Source: Gemmata palustris (GTDB lineage: Bacteria; Planctomycetota; Planctomycetia; Gemmatales; Gemmataceae). From it: a stretch of 64,000 bases of DNA. The DNA lies in NCBI RefSeq assembly GCF_017939745.1, contig NZ_JAGKQQ010000002.1:434001-498000 (forward strand), given 5' to 3'. The position numbers and the translations under genes were made by a program. Shown piece after piece: positions 16,022-26,700 of this stretch (position 1 is the stretch's first letter; each line of letters starts with the position of its first letter). The notes below the pieces were generated by a model that was given only the letters and a program-made list of their open reading frames with translations, had not been told where the DNA came from and did no database searches.

Positions 16022-17410
16022 TCAGAACAGTTCTTCGATGACGCGGCCGACCGGCGCGAGGCCGAGCCCCGTAATCTGTTCGCTCGTGAGACCGACCTGG
16101 TTGAGCACGGTCGCGTTGAGATCGACGGGCGAGAGCGGCGAATCGGCCGGTTTGCCGGCGCGGGCGTCGCTGGTGCCCACGAACCGCCCGCCCCGCACCC
16201 CGCCGCCCGCGACGAGCGCGCTGTAGCACCCGGGCCAGTGGTCCCGCCCGGCCTTGTCGTTCACCTTCGGCTCGCGCCCGAACTCGCCCACCGCGAGCAC
16301 CAGCGTGCTGTCGAGCATCCGGCGCTCGTGGAGGTCGGTGAGCAGCGCGGACATGGATTGATCGAGCCAGGGGGCGTGCCGGTCCTGCATGATCTGGAAG
16401 TTGCGGTAGTGGTGGTCCCACCCGCCGTCGCCCGAGTCCTCTTCGGCCTCGACGTGGTCGCTCCAGTTCACCTGCACGAACGGCACCCCGGCCTCGACCA
16501 GCCGGCGCGCGAGCAGGCACGACTGCCCGAACCGCGTGCGCCCGTAGGCGTCCTTCGTCGCGTCGCGCTCCTTCGACAGATCGAAGCCGGCCGCGGCGGT
16601 GGGCGAGGTGAGCATCGCCAGCGCCCGCGCGTGGTACTCGTCGATCGTACCCGTGGAGCCGATTTGGTTCACGCGCCGGTCCGCGCTCCCGAGCGCGGCG
16701 AGGAGTTTCTGCCGGTCGGCCACGCGCTCGGGGGTGAGATCGGGCGGGAGTTGCAGGGCGGGAATCTTCGTGCCCGTTGCGGGGTCGTACTCCAGTCGGA
16801 ACGGGTCCCACCCGCCGCCGAGCGGCCCGCCGCCCTCGCCGATGATCGCCTTCTTCCCCTGGTGCAACTTTCCGCCAACCACAAAGAACGGATGAATCGC
16901 ACCCGTAGCGCCGGTGGATTTGGCTCCACTGAGGGCCTTCGCAACGATCGAACCGAGCGCGGGGCGCGGGGAACCTTGCAGCGGCTTGCCGTCCAGCCCC
17001 GTACCGCCCGCGGCGCTGCCCGTTAGCCCGATGGTGCCCGCGATGCCGTGGTCGTTCGATTGCGTGGTGAGCGTGCGAAGGACCGCGAGTTTATCGGTGT
17101 GTTGCGCGAGTTGCGGAAACAGTTCGCAGAATCGAACACCCGGGATCTTCGTCGGAATGGTGCCGAACGGCCCGCGGTAGTCGAGCGAGGCGTTCGGTTT
17201 GGGATCGAACGTGTCGAGCTGACTCGGCCCGCCCCAGAGCCACAAGAGGATGACGGCCTTCGCCTTGGCGCCCTCCCCCTTCCCCGCGGCGCGGGCGCGC
17301 AGCAGGTCCGGGAGCGCCAGCCCCAAAACGGACGACGCACCGACTTGAAGGAACGCGCGCCGGTTCAATCCGGCGCAAGTGTGGGTCGTTCGACGGCCGA
17401 CCAGGAGCAT
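16022..17410 (-). CDS. DUF1501 family (sulfatase-like) exported protein
   Basis: This 462-residue protein starts at ATG 17410. A twin-arginine-type signal is seen as LNRRAFLQVGASSVLGLALP (~residues 15-34). Family marks are VILLWLWGGPSQLDTFDPKP, then NDHGIAGTIGLTGSAAGG, RRLVEAGVPFVQVNWSDHVE and GEFGREPKVNDKAGRDHWPG. The C-terminus keeps the usual LSPVDLNATVLNQVGL and ends with RVIEELF. It is probably an extracytoplasmic hydrolase-fold protein of unknown substrate. It has no DUF1549/DUF1553 partner; the AAA+ gene follows on the same strand. Confidence 0.9.
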   Translation of the reverse strand: MLLVGRRTTHTCAGLNRRAFLQVGASSVLGLALPDLLRARAAGKGEGAKAKAVILLWLWGGPSQLDTFDPKPNASLDYRGPFGTIPTKIPGVRFCELFPQLAQHTDKLAVLRTLTTQSNDHGIAGTIGLTGSAAGGTGLDGKPLQGSPRPALGSIVAKALSGAKSTGATGAIHPFFVVGGKLHQGKKAIIGEGGGPLGGGWDPFRLEYDPATGTKIPALQLPPDLTPERVADRQKLLAALGSADRRVNQIGSTGTIDEYHARALAMLTSPTAAAGFDLSKERDATKDAYGRTRFGQSCLLARRLVEAGVPFVQVNWSDHVEAEEDSGDGGWDHHYRNFQIMQDRHAPWLDQSMSALLTDLHERRMLDSTLVLAVGEFGREPKVNDKAGRDHWPGCYSALVAGGGVRGGRFVGTSDARAGKPADSPLSPVDLNATVLNQVGLTSEQITGLGLAPVGRVIEELF

Positions 17411-17529
17411 GGGGAGAGACCTCCGCGGGTGCCGCCATTATCGGGGCACAACCACGCAGGCACAAGCGCCGGGAACAGAATGACCGCGCGTTCTTTGTTG
17501 AACGCGCGGCCCGGCACGACACAAACGGG

Positions 17530-19743
17530 TTACTTACCCTGGTGAATCTGCTCGAAGCGGGCCGCGACGCTGGCGAACGCCGTGACCACGGTGGGGTCGA
17601 ACTCGCCCTCGGACTCGGTGGAGATCAGTTTCACGGTCTGCGTGTGGCTCAGCGGCGGGCGGTGCGGGCGCCGGCTCCGCAGCGCTTCGTACACCGCGGC
17701 CAGGGACACCACGCGCGCCGCGAGCGGGATCTCGTCGCCGACCAGACCGTCCGGGTAGCCGCTGCCGTCCCAGCGCTCGTGGTGGCTGCGGGCGACCTCC
17801 GCCGCGACGTCCAGCCCCTGAACTTCGCTGCCGTAAGTTTGCGCCACCCCGACCAGTACCTCCGCGCCGATCGAGCAGTGCGTCTGAACCACCGACCGCT
17901 CGGAGGCGTCCAGGCGCCCGGGCTTCAGCAGCGTGTGCCGCGGAACACCTAGCAACCCGATATCGTACATCGGGGCGACCGCGGCCAGGATGTCCGCGTA
18001 CCGCTCGTCCTTCAGTTGCAGATAGTGGCCCGTATCGGGCAGCGCCCGGCACAGCGCCCGGACGTACCGCGTGAGGCGCTGCCACTGCCCTTCCGCGGCC
18101 AGTTGGGTCTCGGCCAGCAACCGCGATACGGTGAGCGAGAGCGTCTCGGCCGCGACCGGCCGCGTGGAGCCCACCGGAGGCGGGGTGAGGATGGTATCGG
18201 AATCGCTCGACTTCGCGGGGCGCCGCATAATCAGCGCCCGCACCCGGGACAGGAACTCGACCGGCGCGAACGGCTTGCTGATGAAGTCGTCGGCCGACGA
18301 AACGGACAGCCCGCCGAGCGCCTCGGCCGGCAGGTCGCCGGAGGTGATGAGCACCTTCATGCGCTCGGAGTCCAGCCCGGCGGACCGGACCTTCTCCACG
18401 AGTTCCGGGCCGCTCATCCCGGGCAGCCCGACGTCCACCACCGCGAGGTCCGGCGGGTCGCGGGTGATTTCCGTCAGCGCGGTCTCGCCGTCCTCGGCCT
18501 CGCGCACGTCGTACTGGTCCTGGAGCAGCGCGACCATGAGCGCCCGCACGCCGGGGTCGTCTTCGACCAGGAGCACGCGCCCGCGCCCCAAGCGCTCCTG
18601 GCGCGAGCTGCCGGCCGCGGGGGTCACGCCGTGCGGCAACCAGAGGGTGAACCCGGTGAGCGCGGCGGAGACCGTGCGGGCCGACGGGAACCGCATCTCC
18701 GGGTCCGGCTCCATCAACCGCGACACGAGATCGGAGACTTCGGCCGGCACCTCCGGGCGCACCCGGCGCACGGCCATCGGCACCGTCGTGAACCGGCGGT
18801 GCAGGTCCTGAACCGGGTTCCCCGATTCTGGGTACGGGTCGCGCCCGGTGAGGGCCCAGTACAATGTCGCGCCGAGGCTGAACAGGTCCGCGCGGCTGTC
18901 CACCGAGTGCGGGTCGCGGGCCTGCTCGGGGGCCATGTACCCGATCGTGCCGAGCACGACGCCGGGCTCGGTCATCTGCTGCGTCGGGAGCCGGGCGAGC
19001 CCGAAGTCGAGCACCTTGGCCTGCCCGTCCGGGGTGACCAGCACGTTACTCGGCTTGATGTCGCGGTGGACCAGCCCGTGGCGGTGCGCCTCGCCGAGCG
19101 CGTCGGCCACCTGGCGGAACAGCTCGCAGGCCCGCAGCGCCGGGAGCGGGCCGCTGTCCCGCACCAGCGTGAACAGGTCCTGGCCGGGGATCAGTTCCAT
19201 TACGAAGTATTCGCGCGCCTGGGTCCCGGCCCGCGTGTGCCGGCCCGCGTCGAAGCAGGTGACGATGTGCGGGTGCTGGAGCCGGGCGACGGCCCGGGCC
19301 TCGCCGTAGAACCGGTGGATCAGGCGCGAGCTGACGTCCGTCGAGCGGGACATCACCTTCAGCGCCACCTGGCGCCGGAGCAGGATGTGTTCCGCGCGGT
19401 ACACGGTGCCCATCCCGCCCTGGCCGAGCACGTCGAGGAGCCGGTAGTTGCCCAGGATCAGGTCGTCGGCCCCGCCCTTGCGGACCGTGTCCACCTGGAA
19501 CCGCGTGAGCAGGTGCAGCCCGAGCAGTTTGGCCAAAAGCGCGTCGATCGCGGTGAGCCGCGTGAGGACGTCGCGGTGGTCCGGCGGCACCTCTTCCCAC
19601 TCTTCGGGCAGGAGCACCTGCGCGGACAGGAGCCGGGCGAGCAGGGACTGGGCCGGGGGCATCGCCGCTTCCATCGTTCCCGGGCCGCTGCCGAGGGCCG
19701 GCAGTTCCAGGTCCGTCGCGAATTCGTCGACCAGGGGCGACAT
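17530..19743 (-). CDS. fusion of Ser/Thr kinase, response-regulator receiver and degenerate HD-GYP domain
   Basis: Length is 737 residues from the ATG at 19743, chosen for its GGGAGGG ribosome site; an ATG at 19800 is possible. Order: N-terminal region ~1-97; Hanks-type kinase ~98-365 with [10 protein letters not shown]129, HRDIKPSN (227-234) and DFG (246-248); receiver ~387-506 with acidic pocket E394/D395/D396, phosphoacceptor D437 and K490; HD-GYP-like domain ~555-737 with [14 protein letters not shown] (653-666). The first metal-binding pair that should read HD is Y593-D594 and the usual following Lys is Leu (YDIGLLGVP), so phosphodiesterase activity is doubtful. No membrane segment is seen. 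It likely integrates phosphorylation signals; input and targets are unknown. Confidence 0.92.
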   Translation of the reverse strand: MSPLVDEFATDLELPALGSGPGTMEAAMPPAQSLLARLLSAQVLLPEEWEEVPPDHRDVLTRLTAIDALLAKLLGLHLLTRFQVDTVRKGGADDLILGNYRLLDVLGQGGMGTVYRAEHILLRRQVALKVMSRSTDVSSRLIHRFYGEARAVARLQHPHIVTCFDAGRHTRAGTQAREYFVMELIPGQDLFTLVRDSGPLPALRACELFRQVADALGEAHRHGLVHRDIKPSNVLVTPDGQAKVLDFGLARLPTQQMTEPGVVLGTIGYMAPEQARDPHSVDSRADLFSLGATLYWALTGRDPYPESGNPVQDLHRRFTTVPMAVRRVRPEVPAEVSDLVSRLMEPDPEMRFPSARTVSAALTGFTLWLPHGVTPAAGSSRQERLGRGRVLLVEDDPGVRALMVALLQDQYDVREAEDGETALTEITRDPPDLAVVDVGLPGMSGPELVEKVRSAGLDSERMKVLITSGDLPAEALGGLSVSSADDFISKPFAPVEFLSRVRALIMRRPAKSSDSDTILTPPPVGSTRPVAAETLSLTVSRLLAETQLAAEGQWQRLTRYVRALCRALPDTGHYLQLKDERYADILAAVAPMYDIGLLGVPRHTLLKPGRLDASERSVVQTHCSIGAEVLVGVAQTYGSEVQGLDVAAEVARSHHERWDGSGYPDGLVGDEIPLAARVVSLAAVYEALRSRRPHRPPLSHTQTVKLISTESEGEFDPTVVTAFASVAARFEQIHQGK

Positions 19744-20116
19744 CAAACCCTCCCGAACGCGATCGCGCTCGTCGTTTCGGTTCCGGGGGAAGAGATTCAT
19801 AACAGGTGGGCGTCGGGATCGTGGGGGTCGCACCGGGCCGCAGATCGGCCGGCTCACAGCAGCCAGTCCGCGACAAACTTGCGGCACGATTCCGGTGGTG
19901 ACAAACGAATGGGGCAGAAGAGCGGGGGGGGGAACTCGGGAATCACTCCCGATTCGCGCCCGGCACGCGAAAATTCGCTCACCGGTGAAGGGCTTATTCG
20001 CGCGGCGCGCGAATGCGACCGCACCGCGCGAACGCCGACCACACGCGAAACGAGCAAAACGGCCGAACTGAGAAACGAACTGACGCAAATAAGGGTTACA
20101 GGATTTGTCGCCCGCT

Positions 20117-20854
20117 CTACTCTTCCAGGGCCGCGAAATTCTGCACCGAGATGATGTCCCACCCATTGGGCAGGAACCGCGGTTTCAGCACGTCCCGGAA
20201 GTGGTCCCGCCACGCCCACACGAACACGCGCCAGTCGGCGCTCGCGGTGACCGTCGGCTCGGGCGCGTCCTCGTAGGTGCGGTGGCACGCGCCGCACACG
20301 AACAGCACGTTCGACAGGCACGAGCGCCACGGCTGCGGCACGTTCTTCTTGTGGCGCTTCGGCACGACGTGGTGCCGCGTGAGGTCGGTCGTCGCCCCGC
20401 AACACACGCACCGGTCGTTCTTGACCTCCATGAAGAACTCGGTGAACCCGCCGAGGTACAGTTCACGGAGCCGGTCCTCCGTTTGCGGGTCGAGGAACTG
20501 CAACACGTTCGGCGCGATCGCGCGGGCGTAGCCCTTCCGCAAGTAGAACGCGGCCCGTTTCGCGCTGCACCTCAAAATCGGGTCGCCCTTCGTATCGAGC
20601 ACGCGGAACGTCTCGTAGCGCGTCGCGCCGTCGAGGTGTGTGTAGTCCGCGCGCTCGTCGGTCGGCTCCCAGCCCGCTGCGGCGAAGTTCTTGACCTTAC
20701 AGCGGCCCGAACCGGCTCGAAGGACCCGTTCCGGGCCGTGCAAAAACTGGAACTCCGCCCACTCGTCCGCGACGGCCGTGACGGCCGTGACGCGAACGAC
20801 CTCGGCCTTTCCGCCGCGCCGTCTCGCGTAGATTTGACCGGTTTGCGGGTTCAT
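20117..20854 (-). CDS. HNH endonuclease domain protein
   Basis: A 245-residue protein. The C-terminal half has a zinc-type HNH nuclease: [20 protein letters not shown], then [18 protein letters not shown], giving two CxxC pairs, the catalytic His in RHHVVP and the Asn/His of the last helix. The N-terminal ~100 residues are beta-rich and unrecognised. The start ATG overlaps the stop of the cyclase gene (TAATG), so the two are probably translationally coupled. Whether this is a defence, repair or phage-related nuclease cannot be told from context; no methylase is nearby. Confidence 0.85.
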   Translation of the reverse strand: MNPQTGQIYARRRGGKAEVVRVTAVTAVADEWAEFQFLHGPERVLRAGSGRCKVKNFAAAGWEPTDERADYTHLDGATRYETFRVLDTKGDPILRCSAKRAAFYLRKGYARAIAPNVLQFLDPQTEDRLRELYLGGFTEFFMEVKNDRCVCCGATTDLTRHHVVPKRHKKNVPQPWRSCLSNVLFVCGACHRTYEDAPEPTVTASADWRVFVWAWRDHFRDVLKPRFLPNGWDIISVQNFAALEE

Positions 20855-21504
20855 TACACCAACCCGAACGCGCGCACGGGGAACGTACCCATGCCCCTCA
20901 CTTTGACAGGCGTCGCAAAGAATCGGAAGTCCGAATCGGGCAGCGCGGCCAGCCCCGTGAGGTGCTCCACGACCGGCACGCCCGCACCGAGCAGCGCGGT
21001 GTGGACCGGGCGCTGCATGTCGGCGGTGTCATCAATGTTGAGCGAATCGATACCCACCAGGGCGGCGCCCGCTTCGGCGAGGTACGCGGCCGCCTCTCCC
21101 GTGAGGAACGGGTGGCCCTCGAAGTATTGGTCCGTGCGCCAGTGTGCGTCCCAGCCGGTGTGAACGAGGACCGCTTTCCCGCGAACATCGAGCCCCGCGA
21201 AGAATTTGCGCGTAACCGCGCGGCCCGCGGTCGGGTCGAAACGCACCACGAGTCCGGGGATGTGCGCGACGCGGTCCAAGGGCAGTTGCGATACGTCCGC
21301 TCCGTCCGCGAACCGGTGGAACGGCGCGTCGAGGTACGTCCCGGTGTTCGAGACCATCTCGATTTTGCCGATGTGGAACTCGGTGCCGGGGGCGTAGACC
21401 GACCGCGACGCCTCGCGCGAGAGGAAGTCGCACACGAGCGGGGCGGGCAGCCCCTTGTAGGTAATCATCCCGCTCTCGATCGTGTGGCTCACGTCAATCA
21501 GCAT
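20854..21504 (-). CDS. cyclase/kynurenine-formamidase-like family protein
   Basis: A 216-residue protein of the 'cyclase family' (metal-dependent amide/ester hydrolases). It starts MLIDVSHTIESGMITYKGLP. The normal metal motif HxGTHxDxPxH reads SNTGTYLDAPFH here, so two of its three His positions are Asn and Tyr. A subgroup with this form exists to my recollection, but its chemistry is unknown to me. Later family marks are VLVHTGWDAHW and GIDSLNIDD. The stop overlaps the HNH start. It is separate from, and unlike, the cyclase of the kynurenine operon at 47129-47899. Confidence 0.85.
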   Translation of the reverse strand: MLIDVSHTIESGMITYKGLPAPLVCDFLSREASRSVYAPGTEFHIGKIEMVSNTGTYLDAPFHRFADGADVSQLPLDRVAHIPGLVVRFDPTAGRAVTRKFFAGLDVRGKAVLVHTGWDAHWRTDQYFEGHPFLTGEAAAYLAEAGAALVGIDSLNIDDTADMQRPVHTALLGAGVPVVEHLTGLAALPDSDFRFFATPVKVRGMGTFPVRAFGLV

Positions 21505-21630
21505 GGCACCCTCGATTCCTGGAACCGCATGCGCCCGCGGTTTCGGGCATCATACCGTCTCGTTGACAACCACGCACACGAAGACAACACACGGGTAGTT
21601 AGGCTCGTTTCGAGATCCCGTAGCGACCGA

Positions 21631-21711
21631 ACGAGCCGCGACCGCAAGGGAGCGGGGCTTCCCGTGTGTGGAACTGGGACGATAAACGGGGTGCGCCTCC
21701 CGCTCCCTTGC
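21631..21711. repeat. palindromic repeat, split by IS copy B
   Basis: ACGAGCCGCGACCGCAAGGG... at 21631-21657 is the left arm. CCGCTCCCTTGC (to 21711) continued by GGTCGCGGCTCG beyond the IS (from 22974) is the right arm. TTGC at 21708-21711 is the left target duplication. Confidence 0.8.
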
Positions 21712-22969
21712 CAGTAGTTTCAAGTGATTTGGCAGTGCCGCATGGGAGTTCCTAAGTTCAAGGTTCTCAGGCACTTGAACGGGAGCCTCCCATGCGACGT
21801 GGTTACTCTACGATCACCCCGGCGGTGGTCCACGCACTGACGCGCCGAACGTTGGAACGGGCCCTGGGTTGGACCGACTACAAGCGGTCGGTCACGCGCA
21901 CCCAGTTGCTCGACCTGGTGCTGTTGATCGCGGGCACCACCCGCACGTTGTTCGCGGTAGTGACCCGGTACTTCGGGTTCTCCCACGAGACCGCGCGACA
22001 GGCGATGCACGCCAACCGGGGTTCCCGGGACCAACTCACGGCCCGGTTGGTGGATGCCCTTCACCAGGTGGCGGGGTTCACGCGCCGGGACCGGAGGCGC
22101 CGGTGGACGTGTGCCATCGATGTGCATTACGTCCCCTTTTATGGGGATCGCAGCACCCCGGGGATCATCGGCGGACCCAAGAAGGCCGGGACCTCGTTCT
22201 TTCACGCGTACGCCACCGGGGTACTGATTCACAAGCACCGGCGGTACACCGTGGGGCTGATGAGCGTGACGAAAGGAACCAAGCCGCACCAGCAGGTGCA
22301 GACCCTTCTGGACCAGGTGGCGGCCCGCGGGCTCACGGTCCGCGGGGTGGTTCTGGACGCCGGGTTCGACAGCGGGGAGACCCTGTTGCTGTTGCAGGAA
22401 CGGAACCTGAGCTACACGGTCCCGATGCGCAAGAAGGGCACCGGTACCAACCGCCGCAACGCCAGCTACACCCAACCCCACGGCACCATCACCACCATGG
22501 AGTGGGTCACCGAGAAGAGCCGCAAGGCGGTATCGACTCGGGTGCTCGTGTGGCAACGGAAGGGCGAATCGCACGCCCGGGTGTACGCGTTCCGCGGGTG
22601 GGGCGATGCGACCGCCGTGTCGGAGGCGAACCGGGCTCGGTTGGGGCGCCGGCGGTACCGAGAGCGGTTCGGGATCGAGACCAGCTATCGGCAGAAGAAC
22701 CAGGCCCGCGGGTGGACCACCAGCACCAACCCCGAGTACCGGTTGCTGCTCGAGGGCGTGGCCCTGCTGTTGCGCCAGGTGTGGGTGTACCTGACGCTCC
22801 GGATCGCTCGGGCACGCGGGCTCGCGCCGACCGCCTGGGTCGCCCAGTTCCCGTTGGCCGAGATGCTCGACTGGCTCACGCAACGGATCCGCTCACGATA
22901 CCCACGCACACGATGTATTACCCTGCCACACAATACACTTACAACCAACGCAACGCCTTGAAACTACTG
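21712..22969 (+). mobile_element. insertion sequence copy B (1258 bp)
   Basis: Same element as copy A with identical 13-bp ends (CAGTAGTTTCAAG at 21712; CTTGAAACTACTG ending at 22969) and the same TTGC duplication (21708-21711, 22970-22973). It sits upstream of the cyclase/HNH pair, divergently. Confidence 0.93.
21792..22961 (+). CDS. DDE transposase, IS copy B
   Basis: A 389-residue protein with the same translated sequence as the copy A transposase, including all three catalytic positions and the hairpin over the start codon. It appears intact and presumably functional. Confidence 0.92.
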   Translation: MRRGYSTITPAVVHALTRRTLERALGWTDYKRSVTRTQLLDLVLLIAGTTRTLFAVVTRYFGFSHETARQAMHANRGSRDQLTARLVDALHQVAGFTRRDRRRRWTCAIDVHYVPFYGDRSTPGIIGGPKKAGTSFFHAYATGVLIHKHRRYTVGLMSVTKGTKPHQQVQTLLDQVAARGLTVRGVVLDAGFDSGETLLLLQERNLSYTVPMRKKGTGTNRRNASYTQPHGTITTMEWVTEKSRKAVSTRVLVWQRKGESHARVYAFRGWGDATAVSEANRARLGRRRYRERFGIETSYRQKNQARGWTTSTNPEYRLLLEGVALLLRQVWVYLTLRIARARGLAPTAWVAQFPLAEMLDWLTQRIRSRYPRTRCITLPHNTLTTNATP

Positions 22970-23069
22970 TTGCGGTCGCGGCTCGCTACAAGAACTAGTT
23001 GGGCTATCGTTCGCCCAGTTGCCGGGCTATATCGCGAATGAAGCTGCTCCCCACTCACGAGGTGCGCCC

Positions 23070-23642
23070 GTGAACATCCGCACCGCGCTCGGCTTGGTCG
23101 CCTTGGGCACACTGGCCACCGCTTCGCTCGCTGGAGAGCCGAAGGAAACGAAGCTCAAGCCGACGCTCGTCCTCCGTGGCTCGCACAGTGCGATCCGCAA
23201 AGAGCGGTTCGTCGTAGTGACTCAGGAACGCGAGTGGAAAGAACTGTGGGCGCAGCACCGCGGGAAAGAAGCCGACCCGCCGTTCACTGAGCGCGACCAG
23301 GAACTGAGCCCCGATTTCGACATACACTTCGTGGTCGCCGTATTCGTGGGGTGTGACGCAAGTCTGTCGGTCGAGACGTTCATGCGAGGCGACGAAGTAT
23401 TACTTCACGTCTCCGCTCGTGGCTATCAAACAGAGGGGCGCCTCCCTGGGCAGGTGGATGGCCTCTCCAAGCGGACAGCACACCAGGAAGCAAAGGATGA
23501 GGCAGTTGCGGATTACTGCTTCATCGTACTCCCGAAACCCCTCAAGACGGTGGTCGTGGAGACGGACGTTCGCCGCCAGCTCGACTTGCCGCCTCAGTGG
23601 AAAGAACAGGTACGATTCCATGTACCCCAGGACAAGAAGTAA
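23070..23642 (+). CDS. secreted hypothetical protein
   Basis: About 190 residues from a GTG at 23070, chosen because GAGG stands 6-9 bases upstream and because it opens on a signal peptide (ALGLVALGTLATASLAGE). A longer frame back to 23019 begins inside IS-flanking repeat DNA. The mature part is alpha/beta with FVVVTQEREWKELWAQHRGK and FDIHFVVAVFVGCDASLSVE, a pattern seen in small 'protease-complex subunit PrcB-like' proteins. That similarity is weak. Function unknown. Confidence 0.7.
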   Translation: MNIRTALGLVALGTLATASLAGEPKETKLKPTLVLRGSHSAIRKERFVVVTQEREWKELWAQHRGKEADPPFTERDQELSPDFDIHFVVAVFVGCDASLSVETFMRGDEVLLHVSARGYQTEGRLPGQVDGLSKRTAHQEAKDEAVADYCFIVLPKPLKTVVVETDVRRQLDLPPQWKEQVRFHVPQDKK

Positions 23643-23737
23643 GCACACCTCCTGCGCCGCTGCTGTACTACCACAACCGAAATCAATCCAACGCAGCACC
23701 GACCGATTTCAGAAGGTCGGTGCCACGCGATTCGGAA

Positions 23738-26700
23738 TCACTTCGCCACGTCCGCACCCGGTAGCACGAGATCGTTGAACCGGTCCACTGGTTCCTTCGC
23801 GGTCCACGCGATGCCTCGCAGGAGCAGCACGCGGAAGAGTGGGTCGTCGAACGTCCAGGAGTAGTGGCCGGGGATCGATACGAACACGCGCCCCTTTCCG
23901 CGCTCCACCGACCAGAACAGCGGTTGCGGTTTCGCGTCCTCGTTGGCCCACCCAAGGACGCGCTCCTTCGGTAAGTCGCCGGTCAGTTGCCAGTAGCTCT
24001 CGTCCACCAACTTCAGTTTGTCGAAGTTGCGCGCGATCGGATGTTTTGCGTCCTTGAAGTCGAGGTCCACCGGACCGTGGCGGAACTTGGAGCCGTTACC
24101 CCACGTCAGCCCGATGCGCTTCGCGAAGCCGGGCGAATCCTTCTGCCCGTCCACTGCCCAGTGGAGGTACGTCAGACCGCCGCCGCGCTCGAGGAACGCA
24201 TCGATCTCGGCGGCGCGTTTCGCGTCCCAGTCGCCCCGCTGGAAGAAGACCATCGCGTCGGCCTTCTGGAACTCCTCCTTCGCGGGCCACTCCATTGCGG
24301 TCACGACTTCGACCTTGTCGTCGGCCGCGAGCAACTCGGCCCACGCCTTCTGCCACGCGGGATAGTCGTGCTCGCCCTTCCCGTGGTCTTTTGGCCCTGC
24401 CACCAGCACGACGCGAATGGGGCGCGTTTTCTCGGGCGGGTTGGGCGCCCCCGCGAGCGCTGCATTCACCTCCGCGAGCGTGCGCGGCTTGGGGCGCGTC
24501 TCGGGGCCGACGTAATCGTCCGGCATTCGTGGCGCGGGAGTGAGCAGGAACGTGAGTAAATCGCGGGCCTGATCGGGCGGGAGCTTCTTCAGCAAGTCGT
24601 CCGGCATGACCGATAGCGGTGACGCCTTGATCGACTCCACGTCGGTGCGATCGACGATCGTGGTCGTCCCCTTATTGTCGCCGATATGGAGCTTGTCGCC
24701 GACCGTGCGGATCACCCCCGTGAGTACGCGATCATCTTTCAATGTGACCACGGACGCGAGGAAATCGGGGTTAATGGCGAAACTCGGTTGCGTGATGTCG
24801 CGCACCACGGAACCGTAATCGCGATGGATGAGGTTCGTGAGATCGGGACCGATGCTGCCACCCTGTGAATGGACGCTGTGGCACTTGAAGCACGCCGCTT
24901 GCTCGCTGAAGAACACCTTGCGCCCGCGCGCCCAGCTCCCGCCATCGAGTTCCTTCGGGCGCGCGAGTTCGATCGGCTTCCCGATTTCGGCCTTCGTATC
25001 CGCCCACGGAACGAGCGCGCGGCGGAGCGGGAACGGGCGCGGGCTCTTATCTTCTGCGGTGAACCACGTCACAGAAGCGGAGCGCCAATCGCCCGCGCCG
25101 GGTGTCACCCGCACCACGAGACGCTCGGGCCACAGCCCCCCTTCCTTTGCTTCCGTAATAAGAGATTTTCCGTGCTTAACCGTGATCTGTTCCTTCGGGA
25201 ACTGGTAATCGATTTTCGATCCCGGTTGAACGGCCGGGCGGAGCATATCAATCAGGTTCAGTTGTCCCTTCAGTACCAGATACCCGCCCTTCTTCATTTC
25301 TTCCCAGAGAGCGGCGTGAGCGGCGCTCCCGGCGGTCAGTTTCTGAGCGAGCGATAAGTCCAGGGTCGGCAACCAACCGGTCCGCACCGCTTTGCCATTT
25401 TCGTCGAACCATGTTGCCTCACAACCGCTCAAATCGAAGTCGAGATCGATCTGAGGGTGCTGCGTGAGAGCGCCCTTCGGCGTCTTGTCCTTTGCGGGCC
25501 GCCCCATGCCAGGAAGCGTGAGCGCGTAGTGCCCGGCACCGTGAAGCGGGTCCGTGGCCAGCACGAGCGTTCGGCGGTCGGGGGTGAGTTGCGCCGAATG
25601 AACCGGTACATTGAAGCGCGGGGCGAGTTTCTCGGCCTGAACGACCGCGTACCCCGGCCAGAGTGTTTCAAAGCGGTCGCCGGCGCGAACGAACTTCCCC
25701 GCGGTGAGCTTCGTTTGCGCCAACACGTCACGGAGCAACTGCGGATCGACCGGCCGATCGAACTCGACGCGGACCTCGCGCGGCCCCGCGGGGTACACCA
25801 ACACCGGTTGCGGGTGTTCTTTGTCGGTGTAACTGATCTTGTAGAGCTTGCCCTTCCCCGTTGGCCCGCTGCCCCAATCCGGGCCACCGCTGTGACACGC
25901 GACCACGAGCGAACCGTCCGGCGCGATGCAGCAATCGATGGTGAGCATGTTCAGGCACGCGAAGAGGTGATTCTTCGCCACGTAGCCCGCGTCCGTTTTC
26001 ACCAACTGCGTGCGGTACAGTTTGCCGCGCGACTCGCCCGTTACGATCGCATCGCCCGCCCAACTCTTCGGACCAAACGTTTGACCGTCCCGCGCAACGG
26101 AACTTCCTGTTCCGGCAGGGACGGTCGGGAGGTGGCCGCCGTCTTTCACCGGTTCGTTAAAACAGAACCCGCACGTCGACTGGTGCTGCGGGCCGTAATC
26201 GAACGTGCTCGGTTCATCGATCACGTCCGGCAGGTGCTTCGGGTGCCGCGGCGGGAACCCGTAGTGCCTCACCTTTTTTGGGGAGGCCCCCCCCGCGGGT
26301 TCCCCCCCCGCCCCCCTCCTGTCGTCTCGCTGGATGTGCAGTAGCTCGTCGAGCGGGTTGCCGTTAGGGAGCCACGTCGCGCCCTCTTGGTCCGTGCAGA
26401 ACAGATCGCCGGCCTTGTTGAATCGCAGCCCCACAGGAAACCGGATGCCGGTCGCGACGATTTCGCGCGTCTTGAAGTCGGGGGCGACGCGGATGATCGT
26501 TCCTTCTTCGTCTTTGAGCGAGTATTGCGATTTGCTGTCCTTGTCGACGCGGTACGCATCGGTGTAACTGAACGCCCCGCGCCCGTAGTACACGGCCCCG
26601 TCCTTCGGGTCGAGCGCGACGCCGAGCGCGTCCACGTTGTTCGCGATCTCCTTCCACCCGTCCGCGACGATGATCTCCTTATCGGCTTTGCCGTCGTTGT

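Noticed and set aside
20117..20854. HNH gene as part of a group II intron or homing element
   Set aside because: No reverse transcriptase or intron structure, and the gene is tightly coupled to an ordinary cyclase gene.
26276..26320. Frameshift in the giant gene at the C/G runs
   Set aside because: The frame stays open and domain homology continues in the same frame on both sides; the runs encode a Gly/Pro linker.
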